Part shown: piece by piece, positions 1-7,122 of the stretch | Numbering within the stretch: position 1 is the stretch's first letter | Layout of the letters: each line of letters starts with the position of its first letter | Assembly (NCBI GenBank): GCA_004525335.1 | Contig: SPCL01000034.1 | Coordinates: forward strand, 1 to 17,313 | DNA: 17,313 bases | Reading direction: 5' to 3' | Source of the DNA: Thermodesulfobacteriales bacterium | GTDB taxonomy: Bacteria; Desulfobacterota_D; UBA1144; Nemesobacterales; UBA2774 | The notes under the pieces: model-generated | Told to the model about the DNA's origin: nothing | Seen by the model: the letters and a program-made list of their open reading frames with translations, nothing else | Database searches by the model: none | Position numbers and translations under genes: made by a program

Positions 1-176
1 ATGTTCAGAATTTGGGTGCTACATCTTCAGATTCAACCCAATTAACAAGTTCACGACTAAACCCTCTATTGCTTAGTATCGCTCAATGCTTGTAGCTATT
101 TAACGTGGGTCTGTATACTTACAGCAAGTTATTTCTTTTGGAATTTCTTAAAATTGGTTTAGAATAATTAATCCCT
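1..176. other. Left-edge region without a convincing gene
   Basis: All three plus frames are closed before the first gene: they stop near positions 45, 75 and 95. On the minus strand one frame is open only from about 82 to a stop at 5-7. It would encode about 25 residues ending in VNWVESEDVAPKF, which has protein-like composition, but it has no start and an in-frame stop lies just upstream at 83-85. It could be the decayed end of a gene or chance. No ribosome binding site precedes the gene at 177, and no clear promoter was picked out here. Confidence 0.4.
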
Positions 177-848
177 ATGGGGAACAATTCTGATTACTTA
201 AAGGATATAGAGAAATACTTTCATTCCTTAGCAGGAAAGGGGATAATGCTATCTTCAATGGACTATAGCTTAATACTCGAATGGAGAAACAAAGAGATTC
301 CTAAAGAGGTTATATTAAAAGGAATAAATCGTGCGTTTGAAAACAGTCAAAAAATCCATGGAAAGGATGCAAGCTCAATAAGAAACTTAAAGCAGTGTGT
401 GGAGCATATAAATAATTCTATAGAGGAATTCAGGCCAATAATCGGGAAAAATATAGACAAGGACTATTCCCTGGATGCTGTAGATACATTAGCAAATATT
501 GTTAATCAACTTAATAAATACATAGAATCTGAAAAAGAAGGGGTCATTAAAAGCTATTATCTCGATATGAAAGAGCATCTTTTAACATCAGCCGATAAAA
601 ATAATCCTAATATATTAAGTCTTTGTGTTAAGATTGAAGAAGAGTCGTTACAGACATTCTTTATGAAATTGCCAGAGTTAGAGAGGGAGCAAATTCTTCT
701 CGAAGCAAAAAACATTTTAGGTGACAGAGCTCGTCATATGACTCAGCAAGCGCTTGAAGAAAGTTTAGTTTCTTTCCGTAATGAGATAATCTCTAATAAA
801 TATTGTCTAAAAAATATATCTACTCTTACCGAGGACAACCTTGAGTAG
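177..848 (+). CDS. Hypothetical protein, putative partner of the downstream DnaC-like helicase loader
   Basis: A 223-residue soluble, charged, mostly helical protein without signal peptide or membrane segment. I do not recognise a named family. The N-terminal 60 residues follow a pattern I associate with proteins encoded next to DnaC-like ATPases in Deltaproteobacteria and Acidobacteria: an aromatic-rich helix (KYFHSLAGKGIMLSS, residues 13-27), then DYSLILEWRNKEIP and VILKGINRAF (about 29-54). This loosely resembles the 'W...giP...vl.gI' part of DnaD/DnaT-type primosome proteins. The remainder is acidic and probably coiled. The ATG at 177 is the only upstream candidate because a stop lies in frame at 165-167. 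No Shine-Dalgarno sequence is visible, although a purine-rich stretch precedes Met24. The conserved-looking residues before Met24 favour 177. The stop overlaps the next gene by 8 bases, so the two are probably translationally coupled. A role in replication restart or helicase loading is inference from context. Confidence 0.75.
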   Translation: MGNNSDYLKDIEKYFHSLAGKGIMLSSMDYSLILEWRNKEIPKEVILKGINRAFENSQKIHGKDASSIRNLKQCVEHINNSIEEFRPIIGKNIDKDYSLDAVDTLANIVNQLNKYIESEKEGVIKSYYLDMKEHLLTSADKNNPNILSLCVKIEEESLQTFFMKLPELEREQILLEAKNILGDRARHMTQQALEESLVSFRNEIISNKYCLKNISTLTEDNLE

Positions 849-1677
849 AGAATCCAATAAAATAGGTTGTGATAACTGCCACTGGACTGGTTTTGTAATA
901 GATGATTCGTCCACCAATGCCAGGGCTCTTCTCTGCGAGTGTATAGAAAATTGTGAACAGTGCGGAGGTTCAGGAAATATTCTGTCAGATAATGAAAATG
1001 GATATTCTTATCTTGCGCTCTGTAAGCATTGTGGAGTGATTAGAAGAAACGTCAAACTTTACAACATAGCGGGCATTCCTGCTAAGTACTCCCATGTCTT
1101 ACAAGTGGACGCAGGCTTGGATCCCAAAAGAATGAATACGGCTTTACAAAAAGCGCTCAAATATGCCAAGCAGGAGTTTGTTAAGAAATATCCTACCAAA
1201 GACGGATTTTTACTTATGGGGCCTTCGGGCTTGGGTAAGACTCACCTGGCGGTTGGCACAATATCTGAGCTTACGCTCAAGCACGGTGTGAAATGTATGT
1301 TTAAGGATTTCTTCTATCTTCTTTCAGAGCTCAAGCAAGCTTATTCTTCAGGAACACCAGAAAATGATGTAATCCTGCCTCTTATTGAAGCCGATGTTTT
1401 GGTCATAGATGAGCTAGGGAAGGGAAGAAGTAATGAATGGGAATTAAACATCTTGGATCAGCTAATTTCCAAACGTTACAATGCATCAAAAAAGACATTA
1501 ATTACAACTAATTATGTCACATATGACATAGCCAAAGAAATTGGTGATAAGCATGAGATCCTAGAAGTAAGGATAGGGGAGCGCATAGCGTCCAGGCTTT
1601 ATGAAATGTGTGAGTTCCTCTATTTAGAAGGCAGGGACTTTAGAAAAGAGCAGAAGAAAGCTCAAAAATCCCAATAG
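841..1677 (+). CDS. DnaC/IstB-type AAA+ ATPase with N-terminal cysteine-pair zinc-binding region
   Basis: A probable ATP-dependent loader that places the replicative helicase on DNA, of the DnaC/DnaI/IstB AAA+ family. Residues 1-65 contain four cysteine pairs: C10/C13, C32/C34, C38/C41 (within CEQCGGSG) and C61/C64. The spacing and the CxxCxGxG-like piece resemble the DnaJ zinc finger and suggest two zinc sites. The ATPase domain follows, with Walker A GPSGLGKT at 127-134, Walker B VLVIDE at 186-191, sensor-1 TTNY at 222-225 and the arginine-finger region RIASRL near residue 244. The TTG start at 841 is supported by GAGG at 831-834, six bases upstream, and overlaps the previous gene's stop. 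IstB transposition helpers share the ATPase core, but no IstA transposase or insertion-sequence ends are present, so a chromosomal loader is preferred. The 3' end overlaps the convergent deacetylase-family gene by 16 bases. Confidence 0.85.
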   Translation: MSRESNKIGCDNCHWTGFVIDDSSTNARALLCECIENCEQCGGSGNILSDNENGYSYLALCKHCGVIRRNVKLYNIAGIPAKYSHVLQVDAGLDPKRMNTALQKALKYAKQEFVKKYPTKDGFLLMGPSGLGKTHLAVGTISELTLKHGVKCMFKDFFYLLSELKQAYSSGTPENDVILPLIEADVLVIDELGKGRSNEWELNILDQLISKRYNASKKTLITTNYVTYDIAKEIGDKHEILEVRIGERIASRLYEMCEFLYLEGRDFRKEQKKAQKSQ

Positions 1678-2696
1678 TCAGAATAAACTTTCTTAATATT
1701 CTCAATTAAATCATCAGCCTTGGTTTCTGCGTCTCCAATATCATATTCTGAGCGTTTTTTATCGAGTAGTTCTTCCAGCATTTCCTTTGTAGAAATCCAA
1801 AGACCGTCCAGGTTGTACCCGCCTTCCAGAAGAAAAATTATCTTTCCGTTACATACTCTATCTGCTTGATCTGTAAGTTGTCTTGTTAGTTTTGCAAAGC
1901 CTTCAGGGGTAACTTTCATACCTCCAAGTGGGTCGTCGAAGAATATATCAAACCCTGCAGACACTAAAATAAACTCAGGTTTATACTGGTCTATAATTGG
2001 CTTTAGAATCTCTTGAAAGATTTTGATAAATTCGTTGTCCCCCATTCCAGGCTCCATTGGTACATTAACGGTATATCCCTTTCCATCTCCAGTCCCCACT
2101 TCTTCAGCAGCACCTGTACCCGGATAAAATGGAAACTGATGGCTTGAGAAATAGAGAACCTTAGAAGAATCTTCAAAAATATGCTGAGTACCGTTTCCAT
2201 GGTGTACATCCCAGTCGATAACCAGCACGCGGTTCAAACCCTTTACTTGTGTTAAGTAGGCTGCCCCGACTGCAACGTTATTAAAAAGGCAAAATCCCAT
2301 TGGTCTGTCTGCTTCCGCATGATGCCCCGGAGGGCGCACGATAGGAAAGGCCCTGTCTACTTCTCCACTTAACACACTATCTATTGCGGCTATTGTCCCG
2401 CCGGCAGCTCTAAGTGCTGCGTCAAAGGACACCGCACAAGTAGTGGTGTCGGCATCTAAAAAAACTCTGTGCTTTCCTTTTGTGGAGGCTATTTTGTCAT
2501 AATGCTCAGGAGTATGTACAAGCGTTATTTCTTCTTTAGTAGCGTCTCTGGGCTCAATTCTTACAACTTCATCCATCATCTTTGTGTAGTTTAGCATGTC
2601 CACTATAGCTAGAATTCTCTCATAAGTTTCCGGATGCCCCGGACCGTTATCGTGATCAACGTATAATTTGTCTAGTACTATTCCGACTTTGGCCAT
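1662..2696 (-). CDS. Histone deacetylase family protein (zinc amidohydrolase)
   Basis: A 344-residue single-domain enzyme of the class II HDAC / acetoin utilisation / acetylpolyamine amidohydrolase superfamily, which hydrolyses acetylated lysines or polyamines through a catalytic zinc. The key motifs are intact: the charge-relay pair RPPGHH (H125, H126), zinc ligands in DWDVHHGNGT (D163, H165), the third aspartate in DDPLGG (D255), and the transition-state tyrosine in LEGGYNL (Y294). The ATG at 2694-2696 has a strong AAGGAGA at 2705-2711, eight bases upstream. It lies 46 bases downstream of folC on the same strand, so it may be co-transcribed. Its tail overlaps the convergent DnaC-like gene by 16 bases. 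The cytoplasmic substrate cannot be read from sequence; protein lysine deacetylation and small-molecule deacetylation are both possible. Confidence 0.93.
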   Translation of the reverse strand: MAKVGIVLDKLYVDHDNGPGHPETYERILAIVDMLNYTKMMDEVVRIEPRDATKEEITLVHTPEHYDKIASTKGKHRVFLDADTTTCAVSFDAALRAAGGTIAAIDSVLSGEVDRAFPIVRPPGHHAEADRPMGFCLFNNVAVGAAYLTQVKGLNRVLVIDWDVHHGNGTQHIFEDSSKVLYFSSHQFPFYPGTGAAEEVGTGDGKGYTVNVPMEPGMGDNEFIKIFQEILKPIIDQYKPEFILVSAGFDIFFDDPLGGMKVTPEGFAKLTRQLTDQADRVCNGKIIFLLEGGYNLDGLWISTKEMLEELLDKKRSEYDIGDAETKADDLIENIKKVYSDYWDF

Positions 2697-2742
2697 TTAA
2701 ATTATCTCCTTCGCATTAATATATAACCTAACCCGTTTGATG

Positions 2743-3999
2743 TTAAGGATTTTGTATTAGATTCTTAATTGCGCCTATTAGATATAGCGAGCCTGTGATA
2801 CAAGAGGGCTTATTAAAATTCAGAAGCGTCGAATAAGCAGTTTCATAATCTTCAATTACTTCTACGTTGTCTATATGTTCTTGAGCTAGCATAAAAAGTT
2901 GTTCTGCATCTGCAGTTCGCTCAGAAGGGACCTCGGTGATGATCAACTTTTCAGCTATAGCGCAAATTTCCTTTATAAATTGTAGATGGCCCTTATCATT
3001 TAACATTCCAATAAGAAAAGTGAACTTGGTATTAGGATAGGCTTCACTGATTGATTCCACAAGTGATTTTGCAGCCCCTGGGTTGTGAGCGCTATCTAAA
3101 ATCAAGGGAGGACTCTCTCTTGTAACCTCAAACCTGCCTTCCCAGCTTATGTTGGATAAGCCGTCTCGTATGGACTGCTCTGTGATTGAAATATGGTGAT
3201 TTGTTTCAAGGGTTTCTATTGCCGCTATTGCAAGCGCTAAATTTTTTGTTTGGTAACTACCTTTTAAATTCGATTTGAGATTCCTAAAATCCCATAAAAT
3301 TCCTTTGTAATCAAAAGTGTTTATAGACTCTCCTTTGGTGAAAAAATCAGTACCGTAATACAGAAGAGGGGAAACACTTTCCTTGGCTCTTTGTTGTACA
3401 ACTTCAAGTGCGTCATCAATAGCTGCAGTAATTACAGGAATGGAGTGCTTTATTATGCACGCTTTCTCAGCCGCTATTTCAGAGATTGTCTTACCTAGAT
3501 ATTCAGTATGTTCTAGAGTTATATTTGTGATTACAGATACAGCAGGGGTGATTACATTAGTTGCGTCCCATCTACCGCCCAGGCCGACTTCAAGTACATT
3601 GAAATCTGCCTTTTCTCTTGCAAAATATAAAAATGCCGCTGCTGTAATAATCTCAAAATAACTTGGTAACTCTAAAAGAGATTTCTCAGCAACTTCTTTT
3701 AATTCTAATAAGATTGAATTTAGATCAGTACTGCAAATCTGCACGCCGTCTATTTTGATTCTCTCTGTAATGCTTATTAGGTGAGGGGAAGTGTACAGTC
3801 CAACTTTATACCCCTGTGTTGAGAGGATTGATGCAATAGTTGCAGCTACAGAGCCTTTACCGTTAGTACCCGCAATTAAAATTCCAGGGACTTTATCTTC
3901 AGGATTCCCGAGTGCCTTCAGCAAACTCTTTATACGTTCCAGCCCCGGTTTTACCTTGTGCATACCAAGTGAATTAAGATATGTGAGCCCGTTTCCCAT
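2743..3999 (-). CDS. folC: Bifunctional folylpolyglutamate synthase / dihydrofolate synthase
   Basis: FolC joins L-glutamate to dihydropteroate (making dihydrofolate) and extends the polyglutamate tail of folates, using ATP in the cytoplasm. The 418 residues have the Mur-ligase-like layout. The P-loop is GTNGKGS at 44-50, followed by YTSPHL and ITERI around 69-81. Next come LEVGLGGRWDATN at 136-148, EKACIIK with the lysine expected to be carbamylated (K179), and the C-terminal-domain motif DSAHNPGA at 302-309. The length is normal. No Shine-Dalgarno sequence is clear. On the minus strand TATAAT-like boxes lie at 4023-4033 but lack a good -35. It heads a likely two-gene unit with the deacetylase-family gene. 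It works one step after dihydropteroate synthase (folP), which is in this window in a separate operon. Confidence 0.95.
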   Translation of the reverse strand: MGNGLTYLNSLGMHKVKPGLERIKSLLKALGNPEDKVPGILIAGTNGKGSVAATIASILSTQGYKVGLYTSPHLISITERIKIDGVQICSTDLNSILLELKEVAEKSLLELPSYFEIITAAAFLYFAREKADFNVLEVGLGGRWDATNVITPAVSVITNITLEHTEYLGKTISEIAAEKACIIKHSIPVITAAIDDALEVVQQRAKESVSPLLYYGTDFFTKGESINTFDYKGILWDFRNLKSNLKGSYQTKNLALAIAAIETLETNHHISITEQSIRDGLSNISWEGRFEVTRESPPLILDSAHNPGAAKSLVESISEAYPNTKFTFLIGMLNDKGHLQFIKEICAIAEKLIITEVPSERTADAEQLFMLAQEHIDNVEVIEDYETAYSTLLNFNKPSCITGSLYLIGAIKNLIQNP

Positions 4000-4070
4000 A
4001 ATTACAATAAATATTAACCGGAATTATATTATATCAGAATCTTCTATCTTCCCTCTCCGTGTACACACAA

Positions 4071-4130
4071 TTGTCATTCTGAGACAAAGCCGGAGAACCT
4101 TACCCTGCATCCTGAGGCTCTCGAAGGGTG
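4071..4130. repeat. Degenerate tandem CATYCTGAG dispersed repeat (REP-like)
   Basis: Two related units lie side by side. The first, 4075-4100, begins CATTCTGAG and ends GGAGAACCT. The second, 4108-4130, begins CATCCTGAG and ends CGAAGGGTG. Units of the form GTCATTCTGAG...GAAGAATCT and CATCCTGAGC..TCGAAGGATGA recur between genes in many unrelated bacterial genomes. The second unit folds into a hairpin: CATCCT pairs with AGGGTG (one G-T pair) and GAG with CTC, with a small bulge. Only this locus is visible, so repetition in the genome is inferred from resemblance. Confidence 0.5.
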
Positions 4131-4262
4131 AAATCCTAAAGGCTCCGTTCTTCGATTAAACTCAAAACGAAAAGGTCGAAAAGTATTCACATCCTAAATC
4201 ATGCCTCCGACGTCTTTAAACCGAGCTTACCAAAAGAAGCACTCTACAACCTATACAACATA

Positions 4263-4291
4263 TTGAGATAAATCCAAATATATAATACAAT
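4263..4291 (+). promoter_or_regulatory. Putative sigma70 promoter for the FAD oxidoreductase gene
   Basis: TTGAGA at 4263-4268 and TACAAT at 4286-4291 are separated by exactly 17 bases, with five of six matches to consensus in each box. The start codon lies 49 bases beyond the -10. An overlapping TATAAT at 4281-4286 would need a 12-base spacer and is less likely. Confidence 0.55.
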
Positions 4292-4340
4292 AAAGAAGGG
4301 AGCGGTAGTTCTAAACAATCAATTTTCTATGGAGGACATT

Positions 4341-5765
4341 ATGTCTAATATCGAAGTTACAGCTTTAGATGGAGAGAGGGGGAATATTACCTCAGATTCT
4401 GTCGAAGAACTTAAAGCTAGAGTTAAAGGTCAAGTACTACTTAACGGGGACCCGGGTTATGACGAGGCACGGTCGATTTGGAATGCTATGGTCGACAAAA
4501 ACCCCGGTCTTATTGTACAGTGCGCCGGAACCAGTGATGTTGTGCAGGCAGTAAATTTCGCGCGCGATAATAACATCCTACTGTCCATCAAAGGCGCGGG
4601 ACATAACATTGCTGGTAACGCTGTCTCTGACGGCGGGTTAATGATTGATCTGTCAGGCATGAAGTCTGTGAAAGTACATCCCACTAAGAGGCGTGCCTAT
4701 GTAGACCCGGGAGCGACCCTGGGGGATTTGGATCACGAGACACTAGCCTTTGGATTGGCGACTCCTGTGGGCATAAACTCGACAACGGGTGTTGCGGGGC
4801 TCACGCTTGGCGGAGGGTTCGGCTGGTTAAGCCGTAAATACGGGATGACAGTAGATAACCTCGTATCGGCAGATGTTGTAACCGCTGACGGACAATTTGT
4901 GAAAGCAAGTGAGAAAGAAAACCCCGATCTGTTTTGGGCTATCAGAGGCGGAGGCGGAAACTTTGGTATAGTTACGATGTTTGAGTTCCAACTCCATCCG
5001 GTAGGACCAAACCTTCTGTCGGGTCTCATTGTATTCCCGTTTGATCAGGCAAAAGATGTAATTAATAAGCACCTTGAGTATATAAAAGTTATGCCGGAGG
5101 ATTTAAATGTATGGATGGTTCTCCGCAAGGCGCCGCCTCTTCCGTTCTTGAGCGAGGAAGTACATGGCAAGGAAGTTGTGATATTAGCTTTTGTATATGA
5201 CGGTGACCCCGAAGAGGGAGAAAAAGCCATTGCACCGATTCAGGGTTTTGGTGATGCACACGGGCAACATATTGATGTGATGCCGTTTGCCGCGTGGCAG
5301 CAGGCGTTTGATCCCCTGCTTACACCCGGTGCCCGCAACTACTGGAAATCTCATAATTTCTCGGAAGTTTCCGATGATGCAATTGATGTTATGCTCAAGT
5401 ATACAAAACTATTGCCGTCTCCTCAGTGTGAGATATTCCTCGCGCTTGTTGGCGGAGAGGTTAACAAGGTAGCTCCTGATGCTACTGCATATGCGCATAG
5501 AGATGCTGATTTTGTGCTTAATGTGCACGGTAGATGGGACACACCTGAAGAGGATGACAAGTGTATTTCCTGGGCGCGTGATTTCTTTAAAGAATCAGCT
5601 CCTTTTGCACATGGGAGCGTATATGTAAACTTTATGACAGAGGAAGAAACAGCCCGTATATCAGAAGCATACGGACCGAATTACGATAGATTGGTACAAG
5701 TAAAAAACAAGTACGATCCAAATAACTTATTTAAAATGAATCAGAACATTAAACCTACGGTTTAA
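4341..5765 (+). CDS. FAD-binding oxidoreductase of the berberine bridge enzyme-like family
   Basis: A 474-residue flavoprotein oxidase/dehydrogenase with the PCMH FAD fold at the N-terminus and a BBE segment at the C-terminus (KYDPNNLFKMNQNI). Such enzymes oxidise alcohols, amines, sugars or aromatic natural products; the substrate here is unknown. GAGHNIAG carries H88, the expected 8-alpha-histidyl FAD attachment site. TTGVAGLTLGGGFGWL (148-163) is the second FAD loop, where plant BBE has a second attachment cysteine but this protein has Ala152. The flavin is therefore probably attached by a single bond. No signal peptide is seen. An ATG at 4329 is in frame, but GGAGG at 4331-4335 sits five bases before the ATG at 4341, so 4341 is chosen. 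Composition is visibly less AT-rich than folC. An MFS transporter and a methyltransferase follow on the same strand. Confidence 0.9.
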   Translation: MSNIEVTALDGERGNITSDSVEELKARVKGQVLLNGDPGYDEARSIWNAMVDKNPGLIVQCAGTSDVVQAVNFARDNNILLSIKGAGHNIAGNAVSDGGLMIDLSGMKSVKVHPTKRRAYVDPGATLGDLDHETLAFGLATPVGINSTTGVAGLTLGGGFGWLSRKYGMTVDNLVSADVVTADGQFVKASEKENPDLFWAIRGGGGNFGIVTMFEFQLHPVGPNLLSGLIVFPFDQAKDVINKHLEYIKVMPEDLNVWMVLRKAPPLPFLSEEVHGKEVVILAFVYDGDPEEGEKAIAPIQGFGDAHGQHIDVMPFAAWQQAFDPLLTPGARNYWKSHNFSEVSDDAIDVMLKYTKLLPSPQCEIFLALVGGEVNKVAPDATAYAHRDADFVLNVHGRWDTPEEDDKCISWARDFFKESAPFAHGSVYVNFMTEEETARISEAYGPNYDRLVQVKNKYDPNNLFKMNQNIKPTV

Positions 5766-5840
5766 GAAAGTAATGCCCGAAGCTGAATGCGAGAAGCTTT
5801 AGTGTAGAACAATTATGCTGGTAAGGCCCATGTGCGGGAA

Positions 5841-5871
5841 TACTGCTTTTGTTTTGTTAATATATGCAGTA
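5841..5871 (+). repeat. Inverted repeat directly upstream of the MFS gene
   Basis: TACTGC (5841-5846) and GCAGTA (5866-5871) are perfect six-base arms around a 19-base AT-rich loop. The repeat ends ten bases before the GTG start of the transporter, where a Shine-Dalgarno sequence would be expected but none is seen. It could be an operator or an RNA hairpin affecting translation; chance is also possible at this length. Confidence 0.3.
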
Positions 5872-5881
5872 GTTTAATTCT

Positions 5882-7057
5882 GTGGAACAGAGACCGCCCT
5901 GGATTTTACCAGTCATAATTTTCTCTCAATTCGCGGGAACCTCGCTCTGGTTTGCCGGTAACGCCGTAATGGGTGATCTTCAATTGGAGTGGGGATTGTT
6001 GTCTCCCGCTTCCCTTGGCTATATAACATCTTCCGTTCAGTTGGGATTTATTTCCGGAACTCTATTCTTTGCCTTCTTTCTAATTTCTGATCGTTTTTCA
6101 CCTAGACACGTATTCTTTATTAGTTCTATTCTGGGCGCTGCAGCTAACCTTGGAATTTTCTTCTTTTCTGACGGGCTGTCGTCATTGTTAATATTCCGGT
6201 TTATCACCGGGTTTTTTCTGGCGGGAATATACCCTGTTGGGATGAAGATAGCCGCCGGGTGGTATAAGCATGGTCTGGGTGCGGCGCTGGGTTATCTAGT
6301 TGGAGCATTGGTACTTGGTACGGCTTTCCCTCATTTATTGAAATCATTTGAACATAGTTATGAGTGGGGGAGTGTGCTTATTTCAGTTTCGGTAATATCT
6401 ATAATCGGCGGGATATTCATGCTGATATTTGTACCCAACGGCCCTTATTTATCCAAAGGGACAAAATTCAATCCCCGGGCTATTCAAATAATATTCAAAT
6501 CCAAAGCCCTAAGACAAGCAGCTTTCGGTTACTTTGGGCATATGTGGGAGCTTTATACCTTGTGGACTTTTATTCCCTTACTTCTTGCCTATTATGCAAA
6601 GGAGCATATTGATGCAATTAATATCCCGCTGTGGTCATTCTGGATAATTGCTGCGGGAGGAGTGGGATGTGCTCTGGGCGGAGTAATTTCCAAAAGAACA
6701 GGCAGTAAACCAGTAGCATTTTATCAGTTGCTGGCCTCGGGAATCTGCTGTTTATTGTCTCCGTTAATTTTTGCTGCCCCACTTGAATTATTCTTCGTTT
6801 TCTTTCTCTTTTGGGGAGTGGTTGTCGCCGGGGATTCCCCACAGTTCTCGGCATTGGTGGCGATGTCGGCGCCAAAAGAGTATGTCGGCTCGGCGCTGAC
6901 AATAGTAACGAGTGTAGGGTTTTTAATCACCGTCTTTAGCATTCAATTCGTCAGTAGTTTAGTTGGCATTATCGATGCGAAATACTTAATGTTGTTTCTT
7001 ATCCCTGGCCCTGTTTTCGGATTGATCTCATTATTGAATGGCTATAAACAATCTTAA
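5882..7057 (+). CDS. Major facilitator superfamily transporter
   Basis: A 391-residue integral membrane protein with about 12 predicted helices, the usual size for MFS. The loop between helices 2 and 3 carries a motif-A-like ISDRFSPRHV (D70, R71). Helix 4 has RFITGFFLAGIYPVGMKIAA, typical of the family. A cytoplasmic linker around 190-210 separates the two halves, and the second half starts near FGYFGHMWELYTLW (215-228). It would be a secondary transporter or exporter; the substrate is unknown. GTG at 5882 is the only sensible start because an in-frame stop lies at 5870-5872, but no ribosome binding site is visible. It is 116 bases after the FAD oxidoreductase and may be co-transcribed with it, or driven from the gap. 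Export of that enzyme's product is a guess from proximity. Confidence 0.88.
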   Translation: MEQRPPWILPVIIFSQFAGTSLWFAGNAVMGDLQLEWGLLSPASLGYITSSVQLGFISGTLFFAFFLISDRFSPRHVFFISSILGAAANLGIFFFSDGLSSLLIFRFITGFFLAGIYPVGMKIAAGWYKHGLGAALGYLVGALVLGTAFPHLLKSFEHSYEWGSVLISVSVISIIGGIFMLIFVPNGPYLSKGTKFNPRAIQIIFKSKALRQAAFGYFGHMWELYTLWTFIPLLLAYYAKEHIDAINIPLWSFWIIAAGGVGCALGGVISKRTGSKPVAFYQLLASGICCLLSPLIFAAPLELFFVFFLFWGVVVAGDSPQFSALVAMSAPKEYVGSALTIVTSVGFLITVFSIQFVSSLVGIIDAKYLMLFLIPGPVFGLISLLNGYKQS

Positions 7058-7064
7058 CCCGAGC

Positions 7065-7094
7065 TTGACAAAAAGGGAGCAATATATTTATATA
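7065..7094 (+). promoter_or_regulatory. Putative sigma70 promoter for the methyltransferase gene
   Basis: A perfect -35 TTGACA at 7065-7070 is followed by an AT-only stretch giving TATATA at 7089-7094 (18-base spacer) or TTATAT at 7088-7093 (17-base spacer). It starts eight bases after the MFS stop and lies 28 bases before the methyltransferase start, so this gene can be expressed independently of the two upstream genes. Confidence 0.5.
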
Positions 7095-7122
7095 TATTTT
7101 ATAATGAATAAAGGAGATAAGA

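Larger units (their letters stand above)
4000..4328. other. 330-bp divergent intergenic region between folC and the FAD oxidoreductase gene
   Basis: This gap separates the minus-strand folC unit from the plus-strand accessory genes. It contains a degenerate dispersed repeat (about 4071-4130) and a sigma70-like promoter pointing right (4263-4291). The long apparent plus-strand reading frame that runs through folC into 4159 has no start signal or protein-like content and is the shadow of folC. I see no small RNA or riboswitch structure that I can support. Confidence 0.6.

Noticed and set aside
841..1677. IstB helper of an IS21-type element
   Set aside because: The ATPase core is compatible, but no IstA gene, terminal inverted repeats or target duplication is visible, and the cysteine-rich N-terminus and coupled partner fit a chromosomal loader better.
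3383..4159. Two plus-strand open frames (3383-3661 and 3791-4159) opposite and beyond folC
   Set aside because: They are antisense to folC, which has complete family motifs; they have no ribosome binding site, and their translations are serine/proline-rich shadows.
4457..5029. Minus-strand open frames inside the FAD oxidoreductase gene
   Set aside because: Overlapping shadows of a gene with clear FAD-binding motifs; proline/serine-rich translations without start signals.
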